This document shows positions 8,398-17,495 of a stretch of 64,000 nucleotides of DNA, one piece after another; position 1 is the stretch's first letter, and every line of letters begins with the position of its first letter. The position numbers and the translations under genes were made by a program. Under the pieces are notes generated by a model, which did not search any database, had not been told where the DNA came from, and worked only from the letters and a program-made list of their open reading frames with translations. The DNA comes from Mucilaginibacter sp. (GTDB lineage Bacteria > Bacteroidota > Bacteroidia > Sphingobacteriales > Sphingobacteriaceae): NCBI RefSeq assembly GCF_028288225.1, contig NZ_JAQBOC010000094.1, positions 1 to 64,000 on the forward strand. Reading direction: 5' to 3'.

Positions 8398-9734
8398 TGT
8401 CGGTAGTAAAAAAGTTAATAAATAAACATACACTTTCATTAGCCAGTAATGCAGTTATGCCTGTTGTTGGCATGGTAACTGTATCATTGCTCGCGCGGAG
8501 TATGAGTGTTGAAGATTTTGGCGACTGGTCATTCTTCTTAATAACTTTTACCCTGGCTAACTTAACAAGGAGCGGTTTTTTACAAACTTCATTAGTGAAA
8601 TTTTATGCGGGTGCGGGTAAGGATGAGGCAGAAATTGTTGCCGGATCAACCTGGTTTTTAGGTTTTGCCGTCACCGCTGCATTAGGTTTTATCAGCTTAA
8701 TTGCGTTTATATTTTATCATGGTCACCACACTACCGAAATTACTATAAAATGGTTTGCCATAATCTATTTTAGCACACTGCCTTCAAGCGTTGCTTTATG
8801 GATATTACAGGCCGAAGAGCGTTTTGACCGTATTTTTACCTTGCAGCTAATTTGGCAGGGCTGTTTTTTACTATTCATTATCACATTAATGATATTACAT
8901 CAGGCAACTTTCCAGGTTATAATATACGCTTACTTTTTATCTGTTGTAATTACCAGCTTGGTATCGATTGTAACCGGATGGGCCAAATTCACATCGATCC
9001 GTAATAGAAGCTGGGATTGTATTAAACAACTTGCCAACTTTGGAAAATTCAGCATAGGCACATCTGTAAGCTCTTACTTACTCAGAAGCTCGGATAATTT
9101 TATAATAAAATTCATGTTTATCAATCCTGCTTTTGTAGGTATATATTATTTACCTCAGCGATTAATGGAGGTAATTGAAATTCCACTCCGTAGCTTTATT
9201 GCAACAGCTATGCCAGCCATGTCTTCAGCCGTGAACCGGGATGATAAAAGTCACATTACTTACATCCTTAAAAAATATGCAGGCATCTTAACAATTTTAT
9301 TGGTACCGGTATCATTGGCTTCTATTATTTTTGCCGATTTGATAATCAACCTGTTAGGCGGGCATCAATACCTTAATACAAATGCCGCTAATATATTTCG
9401 CATTTTTATGTGTTTCGCCTTACTACTACCGGTCGACCGTTTTTTCGGAATAACGCTTGATATGCTTAATAAACCAAAAATCAATATGATAAAGGTTATA
9501 ATTATGCTGGTCGTAAATGTTGTGGGCGACTTTGTGGGGATTTATTTTTTCCACAGCCTATATGCCGTTGCTATTGCATCCATATTTACGTTTTTGGCCG
9601 GTGTAATTTACGGATACTGGATCCTTAAAAAATACCTGGACTTTACAATTTTAGGAATATTAAAAATGGGCTTTACCGAAACAAAGGCATTGATGGGTAC
9701 CTTCATTGTTAAGTATAAAGAAAGACATATTTAA
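8397..9734 (+). CDS. Wzx-type polysaccharide flippase (MOP superfamily)
   Basis: A 445-residue protein with about 12-14 membrane helices, beginning with the pattern typical of polysaccharide biosynthesis proteins (LARSMSVEDFGDWSF). It should move lipid-linked repeat units across the inner membrane. I start it at the ATG at 8397, which overlaps the upstream stop as TAATG. A TTG at 8382 in the same frame would add five residues and is less likely. Confidence 0.88.
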   Translation: MSVVKKLINKHTLSLASNAVMPVVGMVTVSLLARSMSVEDFGDWSFFLITFTLANLTRSGFLQTSLVKFYAGAGKDEAEIVAGSTWFLGFAVTAALGFISLIAFIFYHGHHTTEITIKWFAIIYFSTLPSSVALWILQAEERFDRIFTLQLIWQGCFLLFIITLMILHQATFQVIIYAYFLSVVITSLVSIVTGWAKFTSIRNRSWDCIKQLANFGKFSIGTSVSSYLLRSSDNFIIKFMFINPAFVGIYYLPQRLMEVIEIPLRSFIATAMPAMSSAVNRDDKSHITYILKKYAGILTILLVPVSLASIIFADLIINLLGGHQYLNTNAANIFRIFMCFALLLPVDRFFGITLDMLNKPKINMIKVIIMLVVNVVGDFVGIYFFHSLYAVAIASIFTFLAGVIYGYWILKKYLDFTILGILKMGFTETKALMGTFIVKYKERHI

Positions 9735-9786
9735 GATAGCAATAGATATAATGCTTTTTGATAAATAAATTACCCAGCTTTTTTAC

Positions 9787-11007
9787 ATGAGCCTTAGGAA
9801 CCAGAATATAATTATTTTCTCGCAAATGCAATTTGACGGTCGCCTGGAATCCACAAATTATACAATGGCTAAACTCCTGGCAAAAGATAACTTTGTTTAT
9901 TATGTAGACAGGCCATATACTTGGTTTGACTATGTCAAATTTAAAAACACGCCCGAATTTAAAACAAGGAGATCGCATTTTTTCTCGTCATCAAACTGTA
10001 TTATTGAAACGGAGATCCCAAATTTAAAAATCATTATCTCCCCTCCTGTCCCATCAATAAATATGCTGCCTGAAGGTAAATTTTATAGGCTGGCATTAAA
10101 AGCAAATGAGTGGATAGTTGGATCGCGAATAAAAAAAGTGATCCGAAATTTAAATATCACTAATTACATCTACATAAACTCCTACAATTTTACGCTGCCA
10201 ACACTGCATAAGCTACTCAATCCAACATTAAGCGTTTATCATTGTGTTGATCCAATAATTGAACCTTATCAAACCAGGCACGGATTAATTTCTGAAGATC
10301 TATTGGTTCAGCAGGTTGATATGGTGATCTGCACAAGTAAAGAGTTACGTAATAAAAAAGCCTTATTAAACAAAAACGCTTACTTTATACCAAACGCAGC
10401 CAACATAAGTCACAGTTTAAAAACGCTTGATCCGGATTTAAAGGAATCAGAAATTTTAGCAGGCATAAAAAAACCAATAATCGGCTATTTTGGTGCAATT
10501 GAACGCCGGATAGATTATGATATGATGCAAACACTTTTTAAGGCTAATCGCGATAAAAGCTTTGTGATGATCGGCCCTATTGACAGGTATTATATTAAAG
10601 AAGAGGAATATAAAGCCCCTAACTTATACCTCACAGGTCCGGTTCCGTACGAAGAAATGCCGGCAGTATTAAAAGGGTTTGATGTGGCTATAATTCCATT
10701 TAAAAAAGACGAGGTAAGCAGCGACATCTTCCCCTTAAAGCTTTTTGAATACCTGGGATCAGGCAGACCTATAGTATCAACTGATTTTAATCCCGATCTT
10801 AAAGATTTCACATTTGATACTGTGCCTTATTGTACAAATGCTGCAGAGTTTTCTGATGCGATAGAAGATGCATTAAATGACACTGTTACTTTGCAGAAAA
10901 GAAGACTTGAAGTTGCTGCTGATAACACCTGGGAACACCGCATAAGCGAAATAAAAGGCCTCTTGAAAATAAATTTTGATAGAAAGAAAAGTGGCTTTCT
11001 GTTATAA
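9787..11007 (+). CDS. Glycosyltransferase, GT4-like (GT-B fold)
   Basis: A 406-residue cytoplasmic protein. The C-terminal half has the GT-B donor-binding pattern: IIGYFGAIERRIDYD, then LYLTGPVPYEEMP, VAIIPFK and FPLKLFEYLGSGRPIV, where the Glu of KLFEYLG contacts the nucleotide sugar in this family. The N-terminal acceptor domain is divergent. It is one of four glycosyltransferases in the cluster that together would build the repeat unit. Sugar specificity cannot be read from sequence. Confidence 0.85.
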   Translation: MSLRNQNIIIFSQMQFDGRLESTNYTMAKLLAKDNFVYYVDRPYTWFDYVKFKNTPEFKTRRSHFFSSSNCIIETEIPNLKIIISPPVPSINMLPEGKFYRLALKANEWIVGSRIKKVIRNLNITNYIYINSYNFTLPTLHKLLNPTLSVYHCVDPIIEPYQTRHGLISEDLLVQQVDMVICTSKELRNKKALLNKNAYFIPNAANISHSLKTLDPDLKESEILAGIKKPIIGYFGAIERRIDYDMMQTLFKANRDKSFVMIGPIDRYYIKEEEYKAPNLYLTGPVPYEEMPAVLKGFDVAIIPFKKDEVSSDIFPLKLFEYLGSGRPIVSTDFNPDLKDFTFDTVPYCTNAAEFSDAIEDALNDTVTLQKRRLEVAADNTWEHRISEIKGLLKINFDRKKSGFLL

Positions 11008-11069
11008 GTCTAAAAAAAATCAATTAAAACTAATCGTTTAATAAAAACTTACGTATAACACTATAACGT

Positions 11070-12254
11070 ATGGAGATTATCAGATTAATCGCAGCAATTA
11101 TTACAAGCATACTCTTTATTTATCTGGGTGTGTATAGCTTATACTTATTTATTTTCTCGGTATCAGGAAAATTTATAAAGGTAAAAACACCTCCGCAGAG
11201 TTCAACCCTTGCAAAATTTGTTATTTATATATGCTCCTATAAAGAAGACGGGATCATATTAAATTCGGCGGCCAGTGCCATAACATTGGACTACCCAAAA
11301 GATCTGTTTCATATTTGCGTAATTGCCGACTCATTAAAACCCGAAACAGTAGCAAAATTAAAACAAATGCCGCTACAGGTTTTAGAAGTAGTTTTTGAGA
11401 GCAGTACAAAGTCAAAAGCGTTACATAAAGCCATTGAAAATACCAAAGATGGTTTTGATGCCGCCATAGTTTTTGATATAGACAACGTTGCCGCTCCTGA
11501 TTTTTTATACCAAATAAACAATTACTTGCAGGCGGGCAACAGGGTGATCCAAGGGCACCGGGTTGCAAAAAATACAAATACCTCTGTAGCTGTTTTAGAT
11601 GCAATAAGCGAAGAGGTTAACAACCACATTTTCCGGAAATCGCAGCGGGTTTTTAACCTTTCGGCAGCTATTATTGGGTCGGGTATGGCTTTGGAGTATA
11701 AATTATTTACGCAGGTTATGATGCGGATTGATGCTGTTGGCGGGTTTGATAAAGAGATGGGTTTGTTACTTACAGGCGATAAAATTAGTGTTGCCTATGC
11801 CGGGAACGCTTTGATATATGATGAAAAAGTAAGCAACAAGGAAGTATTTAAAAAGCAAAGGCGCAGATGGCTTTCGGCTCAGTTTAATTTGCTTAAAAAA
11901 TATGGAGGCAGCGGGATCTCTGCATTATTTAAAGGCAAGTTTGATTATTTAAATGAAGTGTACCAACTATCAATTTTGCCAAGGGTGTTAATGCTTGGCT
12001 TAATGCCATTTATGCTGCTTGTTTCACTGGCATTACCGGGTATAGGTCCTGATTGGCATTTATGGCTGGCCGCAACTATTTGTTGCTATACAGGTATATT
12101 AATAGCCATACCTGTTAGCTTTTACAACAAAGATTTTTTTGGAGCGTTGATCAGGATCCCTGCAATATTTTTCGCAATGCTGTTGTTGTTGTTTAAATTA
12201 AAGGGGGCAAATAAAAAATTCATACATACGCCTCATACGCACAGTGTTAAATAA
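11070..12254 (+). CDS. Membrane glycosyltransferase, GT2 (processive-type motifs)
   Basis: A 394-residue protein with an N-terminal membrane helix (about 5-30), a cytoplasmic GT2 domain and two or three C-terminal membrane helices. The metal-binding DxD is FDIDN; the TGDK region and QRRRW (QxxRW) are the motifs of cellulose- and hyaluronan-synthase-like enzymes. It lies 62 nt after the GT4 gene and 104 nt before the NRPS gene. Acceptor and donor are unknown. Confidence 0.86.
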   Translation: MEIIRLIAAIITSILFIYLGVYSLYLFIFSVSGKFIKVKTPPQSSTLAKFVIYICSYKEDGIILNSAASAITLDYPKDLFHICVIADSLKPETVAKLKQMPLQVLEVVFESSTKSKALHKAIENTKDGFDAAIVFDIDNVAAPDFLYQINNYLQAGNRVIQGHRVAKNTNTSVAVLDAISEEVNNHIFRKSQRVFNLSAAIIGSGMALEYKLFTQVMMRIDAVGGFDKEMGLLLTGDKISVAYAGNALIYDEKVSNKEVFKKQRRRWLSAQFNLLKKYGGSGISALFKGKFDYLNEVYQLSILPRVLMLGLMPFMLLVSLALPGIGPDWHLWLAATICCYTGILIAIPVSFYNKDFFGALIRIPAIFFAMLLLLFKLKGANKKFIHTPHTHSVK

Positions 12255-12358
12255 GCATTTCTTATTGTAATAAAGCCGTTACTTTAAAAAGCAATATTAT
12301 ATATTTAGGCAGTTATGATATTAAAAGACTTACCGGGTAAGCCGGAAAAAACTATAAA

Positions 12359-15013
12359 ATGATTAGCCCCACCCATTTTAATAAAACAGATAATTTGAAC
12401 GACACGTTTGTTGAGTATTCGAAGGAGAAGGCGCTTCCGCATTTTATCAATGAATGCGCTAAAAAATATGCCGGTAAAGTAGCTGTTAAATTTCATGGCA
12501 GGAGCCTCACTTACAGGGAGCTATATGAAAGCTCGAATAAACTTGCTAAAATTCTGATAGATAACAATATTAAGACCGGTGATATTGTCGGGCTTGCTCT
12601 TGATCGTTCGCCCGAAATGATCATATCGTTATTGGCTATTTTAAAATCAGGTGCAGCTTATATTCCTCTCGATCCTGAATACCCTAAAGACAGGGTTGAA
12701 TTTATGCTGGAAGACTCATCAGCCAAAATATTATTAACCTCAAATAAATACCATAATCATTTTATTTCAAATGCATCCGAGATCTTGATTGAAGATGCCT
12801 TTGCAAAGTTTGATAGCCACACACCTGAAGCGCCAAACGTTGAAGTTAGCGGAGACGACCTTGCATATGTGCTGTATACATCAGGCTCAACAGGCAAGCC
12901 AAAAGGCGTACAGATCCGCCATTTTAATCTTGTAAACTTTTTGCTGAGTATGCAAAAAGAACCGGGCATGAATGCCAATGATAAAATATTAACCGTTACA
13001 ACTATATCATTTGATATTGCCGGACTTGAGCTTTATCTGCCGCTTATATGCGGCGCGGAAATCACCTTAACAAATTCTGACACTGCTAAAGATGGCCGTT
13101 TACTATTTGATATGGTAAAAAATGATGGTATCACCTTTATGCAGGCTACGCCTTATACCTGGCGTATGATGCTTGAAGCTGGCTGGGAAAAGCTGCTTCC
13201 GCTAAAAATTCTGTGCGGTGGCGAAGCATTACCAAAGGATCTGGTTAGTAAACTTACCGTGCGTACGAGCGAGTTGTGGAATATGTATGGGCCCACTGAA
13301 ACTACTATATGGTCAACCATAAAGCTTATTGAAAGTGATGATGACATTACTATTGGTAAACCCATTGCCAATACACAGGTATACCTAGTTGACGAAAATT
13401 TAAATAACCTTACAGATGGTTCAATAGGTGAAATTATTATTGGCGGCGATGGTGTAGCAACAGGCTACTTAAACCGTCGTGAACTTACAGCCGAACGTTT
13501 TATAGATAATCCCTTCTCAGGAAAATCCGGTGATAAAATGTACCGAACCGGCGATTTGGGGAAATATAAAGAAAACGGGGATATTATTTGTCTTGGCCGT
13601 ATGGATCACCAGGTTAAAGTAAGAGGGTACCGTATTGAGCTGGAGGAAATTGAACACGCTTTAGTTAAAGAAGCTGATATAAAACAAGCAGTAGTTATTG
13701 CACGCGAGGACACTCCGGGCGACCCGCGCCTGGTTGGATATGTAGTTTTGGAGGAAGAGAACACAGAAACTGATCTTAAAACAAAAATCCACAACTGGCA
13801 ACAAGAACTATTGGCAATACTGCCAGAGTATATGGTACCTGACGATTTTGTTTTAATGCCGGCCATACCGATAACTCCCAATGGTAAAATTGACAGAAAA
13901 GCGCTTCCCAAGCCTGATTACAATACAATAAGCCGGCTTGGAGAATATATTGCTCCGCGCACCGAAATTGAAAGCCAGGTTGCCGAAATTTGGCAGGAGG
14001 TTATGGGACTGGAGAAGATCAGCATTTACGATAACTTTTTTGAATTGGGCGGACGTTCACTGGTGGCGGTTCAGATAATGTCGCGTATTGAAAAATTAAC
14101 AGGGAAGCGTTTACCGCTTGCTACTCTTTTTGAGCATTCAACAATTGAGCAATTAGCGGTACGGATAAACGCAGATTCAAAATCCATTACCTGGGAATCA
14201 CTTGTACCCATAAAGCCTAAAGGCACAAAAATGCCTATTTATATTGTGCACGGTGCCGGATTAAATGTACTGTTGTTTAACGCTTTAGCGATAAACATGG
14301 ACACAGAGCAACCTGTTTACGGACTGCAGGCACGCGGGCTTAACGGCATTGACGAGCCCCTGGATGTAATGGAAGAAATTGCAGCTAATTATATTGCCGA
14401 AATTATAGCTCAAAACCCAACCGGCCCCTATGCTTTGGCGGGATACTCCCTTGGTGGGACAATTGCTTACGAAATGGTACACCAGTTAATTGCCATGGGC
14501 AAAGAGGTGAAAATGCTGGCTGTATTTGATACCTATGCAAAGCAAACTGACATATTTGATCCGCCTGTAAAAAGAATGTTTAACAGGGTAAGGCTTTTCT
14601 TTATGAAATTGTTCAACAGCTTTGCTTTGCTGGCAGAGGACCCTAAAGGAACTTTTGAATATAAAAACCGGGTAGTTAAGCGCAGGATAATAAGGGCATA
14701 CTGGAAATTAAGAGGTAAGAATGAAAAACAGGAGGGCTTTTTTGCCTATGATAACGAAATTGACGAGGCAAGTGCGAAAGCCAAACGCAATTACTTTCAA
14801 AAGCCACTTAATATAGCTGTTGATTTATTCAGGGCTAAAAAAAGAACGTTTTATATGGACGATTATGAGTTTATGGGGTGGAAGAAATTTGCACTTAAAG
14901 GTGTAAATGTTCATGAGATTCCCGGTGAGCATAATACCATATTTGCACCACCTAATGACAAAGAATTTGCCATTGTATTACAGAAATGCCTCGACAGGGT
15001 ATCGAAACAATAA
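12359..15013 (+). CDS. Single-module NRPS-like protein, A-PCP-TE, no condensation domain
   Basis: The 884 residues read as an adenylation domain (about 25-525) with core motifs YTSGSTGKPKG, SFDIAGLEL, NMYGPTETTIW, YRTGDLG, VKVRGYRIE and NGKIDRKALP. A carrier domain follows (about 530-605) with the phosphopantetheine Ser near 567 in FFELGGRSL. The thioesterase domain (about 615-884) has GYSLGG near 697 and PGEHNT near 857. The Asp of SFD, which binds the substrate alpha-amino group, is present, favouring an amino acid over a keto acid. By hand alignment the specificity code reads DILQLGMIWK; glycine is a tentative guess from memory. It lies between glycosyltransferases of the EPS cluster. Confidence 0.93.
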   Translation: MISPTHFNKTDNLNDTFVEYSKEKALPHFINECAKKYAGKVAVKFHGRSLTYRELYESSNKLAKILIDNNIKTGDIVGLALDRSPEMIISLLAILKSGAAYIPLDPEYPKDRVEFMLEDSSAKILLTSNKYHNHFISNASEILIEDAFAKFDSHTPEAPNVEVSGDDLAYVLYTSGSTGKPKGVQIRHFNLVNFLLSMQKEPGMNANDKILTVTTISFDIAGLELYLPLICGAEITLTNSDTAKDGRLLFDMVKNDGITFMQATPYTWRMMLEAGWEKLLPLKILCGGEALPKDLVSKLTVRTSELWNMYGPTETTIWSTIKLIESDDDITIGKPIANTQVYLVDENLNNLTDGSIGEIIIGGDGVATGYLNRRELTAERFIDNPFSGKSGDKMYRTGDLGKYKENGDIICLGRMDHQVKVRGYRIELEEIEHALVKEADIKQAVVIAREDTPGDPRLVGYVVLEEENTETDLKTKIHNWQQELLAILPEYMVPDDFVLMPAIPITPNGKIDRKALPKPDYNTISRLGEYIAPRTEIESQVAEIWQEVMGLEKISIYDNFFELGGRSLVAVQIMSRIEKLTGKRLPLATLFEHSTIEQLAVRINADSKSITWESLVPIKPKGTKMPIYIVHGAGLNVLLFNALAINMDTEQPVYGLQARGLNGIDEPLDVMEEIAANYIAEIIAQNPTGPYALAGYSLGGTIAYEMVHQLIAMGKEVKMLAVFDTYAKQTDIFDPPVKRMFNRVRLFFMKLFNSFALLAEDPKGTFEYKNRVVKRRIIRAYWKLRGKNEKQEGFFAYDNEIDEASAKAKRNYFQKPLNIAVDLFRAKKRTFYMDDYEFMGWKKFALKGVNVHEIPGEHNTIFAPPNDKEFAIVLQKCLDRVSKQ

Positions 15014-15030
15014 TTCTGCTAAACGGAATA

Positions 15031-15948
15031 ATGAAAAAAGTATCCATCATTACTGTAAATTTTAACCAACCAAAAGTTACTGAAGAATTGTTGCAGTCAA
15101 TTCCTGACACCTATGAAAACCTCGAAATAATTGTGGTTGATAATGGCAGCAGAATTGAACCCGATAATAATTGGCAGACAAAATTTCCGGGAGTAAAGTT
15201 TATCCGTTCCGAACAAAACCTTGGGTTTGCAGGTGGTAATAACCTCGGTATAAATGCAGCAAGCGGCGATTACCTTTTCCTGGTTAATAACGACACGGAG
15301 TTTACCGGGGGATTGGTCGAAAAATTGGTCAAGGTGATAGATGAAAACCCAGCCATAGGCATGGTCTCGCCTATGATAAAATATTTTAACGACAAGGGGT
15401 TGATCCAGTATGCCGGTTATACCCCGATGAATTATTATACCTGTCGCAACAGTTGCATAGGACTGCGTGAAAAGGATAACGGGCAGTATAATAACATTAC
15501 CGCTCCTACTGCTTATTGCCACGGTGCGGCTATGATGATCAGAAAAGACGCCATTGAAAAAGCAGGGTTAATGAGCGAAAATTTCTTCCTGTATTACGAA
15601 GAAGTTGACTGGTGCGAACATATAAAACGCGCAGGTTATGAAGCATGGGTTTGTACCCAGGCGCTCATCTATCATAAAGAATCCGTTTCGGTGGGAAAAA
15701 AAAGCAAGCTGAAAGAATACTTTATGAACCGCAACCGTATTCTTTTTATAAGGCGAAATGCTCCATTTTTCAAAAGGACAATCTTTTACCCTTATTTTAT
15801 CCTGCTTGTAGTACCGAGGAACTTACTGGCCTACATAAAAGACAAGAATCATAGTTTTATATCGGTGCTTTTAAAAGCGGTATGGTGGAATTTTACCCAT
15901 AGTAAAAACAGTAAAAATTTAGGATATCCTATTAAATCCATTTCATGA
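15031..15948 (+). CDS. Glycosyltransferase, GT2 (rhamnosyltransferase-like)
   Basis: A 305-residue GT2 enzyme starting directly with the Rossmann-like strand VSIITVNFNQP. Other signatures are VVDNGS, GFAGGNNLGI and LFLVNNDTEF (the metal-binding DxD position), then YCHGAAMMIRKDA and YYEEVDWC. This is the pattern of WbbL/rhamnosyltransferase-like proteins. The ATG at 15031, 17 nt after the NRPS stop, fits the family start. The in-frame ATG at 14986 lies inside the NRPS gene and is not used here. Donor sugar is not known. Confidence 0.87.
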   Translation: MKKVSIITVNFNQPKVTEELLQSIPDTYENLEIIVVDNGSRIEPDNNWQTKFPGVKFIRSEQNLGFAGGNNLGINAASGDYLFLVNNDTEFTGGLVEKLVKVIDENPAIGMVSPMIKYFNDKGLIQYAGYTPMNYYTCRNSCIGLREKDNGQYNNITAPTAYCHGAAMMIRKDAIEKAGLMSENFFLYYEEVDWCEHIKRAGYEAWVCTQALIYHKESVSVGKKSKLKEYFMNRNRILFIRRNAPFFKRTIFYPYFILLVVPRNLLAYIKDKNHSFISVLLKAVWWNFTHSKNSKNLGYPIKSIS

Positions 15949-17111
15949 TAATTATATTTTGGTTAAGCTTTTTTATTGTTTTTTACACATTTGCAGGGTA
16001 TGGTATTTTCCTATACTTTTTAATTAAAATTAAACGCGCTTTAAAAGGCAGACCCGCAATACCCTTTGTAAATGATGAGTTGCTGCCCGAATGTACTTTA
16101 GTAGTGGCAGCATATAATGAAGAGTTTTTCATTGAAGATAAAATTGCCAACAGTTTAAAATTACACTACCCCACAGGTAAATTAAAGCTGCTGTTTATTA
16201 CAGATGGTTCATCTGATAGAACGCCTGAAATAATAGGTTTGCATCCACAGATCCAGCTTTTACACCAGCCCCAGCGTGCCGGTAAAATAGCAGCAGTGCA
16301 CAGGGCAATGGAATATGTAGATACCGAAATAGCGGTATTTACTGATGCCAATACCTTTTTAAATACGGATGCCATTATAAATATCTGCAGGCATTATACT
16401 GATAAAACAGTTGGTTGCGTGGCAGGTGAAAAACGTGTTCAAATTGATGAAAACGCAGATGCAAGCGCCGCCGGTGAAGGCTTTTACTGGAAGTATGAAT
16501 CGGCATTAAAGAAATGGGACTCGGAACTTTACTCTGTCGTTGGTGCTGCCGGAGAACTGTTTAGCGTCAGGCGTTCGCTTTACCAGGATGTACCTGCCGA
16601 TACTGTTCTGGACGATTTTATGATCTCGATGCTTATCGCTCTAAAAGGCTTTCGCATTGTTTATGAACCCGAGGCCTATGCAATAGAAACCGCATCTGAA
16701 AATGTATCGGAAGAGTTGAAAAGAAAGATCAGGATTGCAGCAGGTGGGATCCAATCCATATTAAGATTAAACCAATTATTCAATCCTTTTAAATACCCGG
16801 TTCTTTCATTTCAATATATCAGTCACCGTGTACTGCGGTGGACGGCTACACCTTTCCTGCTTATATTGATATTTGTGCTAAATGCTTTTTTACCAAATAA
16901 CACTTTGTACAATACCATCTTTGCAGCACAAATTTTGTTTTACCTGCTTGCTTTCCTTGGGTATATTATGGAAAAGCGGCAGATCAGGATTAAAGCGTTA
17001 TTTGTCCCTTATTATTTCTGCGTAATGAATTATGCTGTTTTGATGGGGATCATCAGGTATTTTACCACAAAGCAAAGCGCTGTTTGGGAAAAGGCGCAGC
17101 GAAAGCAATAA
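15945..17111 (+). CDS. Membrane glycosyltransferase, GT2
   Basis: A 388-residue protein with one N-terminal membrane helix, a cytoplasmic GT2 domain (VVAAYNEE, ITDGSSDRTPE, VFTDANTF, then GAAGELFSVRR and VLDDFMISM) and three or so C-terminal membrane helices. The start overlaps the upstream stop as ATGA, so the two glycosyltransferases are probably translationally coupled. This is the last gene of the EPS cluster. Its stop codon abuts that of the convergent small gene at 17112-17321 with no base in between. Confidence 0.87.
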   Translation: MIIIFWLSFFIVFYTFAGYGIFLYFLIKIKRALKGRPAIPFVNDELLPECTLVVAAYNEEFFIEDKIANSLKLHYPTGKLKLLFITDGSSDRTPEIIGLHPQIQLLHQPQRAGKIAAVHRAMEYVDTEIAVFTDANTFLNTDAIINICRHYTDKTVGCVAGEKRVQIDENADASAAGEGFYWKYESALKKWDSELYSVVGAAGELFSVRRSLYQDVPADTVLDDFMISMLIALKGFRIVYEPEAYAIETASENVSEELKRKIRIAAGGIQSILRLNQLFNPFKYPVLSFQYISHRVLRWTATPFLLILIFVLNAFLPNNTLYNTIFAAQILFYLLAFLGYIMEKRQIRIKALFVPYYFCVMNYAVLMGIIRYFTTKQSAVWEKAQRKQ

Positions 17112-17321
17112 TTAAAGCCTATTTAGTTCTTCGATTATTTCTTCCGCAGTTTGAGACTTGAGTTTACCGGACCTGTAATCTTTCAAACTCCTCCTGGCAT
17201 TGTTAGCGATCTTATCACGCTTGACTTCAGATTGCCGCTTTTTAAAAATTTCTAAAAGTATTTCCCTGGATTCAAAATCTAAACGCATTATATCGTCCAA
17301 TACAGAATCAATTGTTGTCAT
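17112..17321 (-). CDS. Small antitoxin-like protein, orphan
   Basis: A 69-residue, highly charged, helical protein. The N-terminal part (LDDIMRLDFESREILLEIFKK) and the C-terminal amphipathic tail (TAEEIIEELNRL) resemble small antitoxins and other addiction-module proteins of Bacteroidota. No toxin gene follows, because the end of the EPS cluster is directly adjacent on the other strand. A solitary antitoxin or remnant is the best reading. I recognise the style, not a named family. Confidence 0.5.
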   Translation of the reverse strand: MTTIDSVLDDIMRLDFESREILLEIFKKRQSEVKRDKIANNARRSLKDYRSGKLKSQTAEEIIEELNRL

Positions 17322-17495
17322 AAATTAATTTTCATTAGTTAAAAATACATACGTTAACTTCAATCATGAAATTTCAACCCATCAATAGCTTTATTTACTT
17401 TTTTATTCCGGCAATAAATAAGTTAAGCTAACCAGGTGTTGCTTATCATCGGTATAAGGAGTTGTTTCGTCCAAATTGTCCTGTCCTATTCAGAC

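Noticed and set aside
14986..15030. Upstream in-frame ATG for the GT2 gene
   Set aside because: It overlaps the NRPS end, and the family N-terminus (VSIITVNFN) fits the ATG at 15031.
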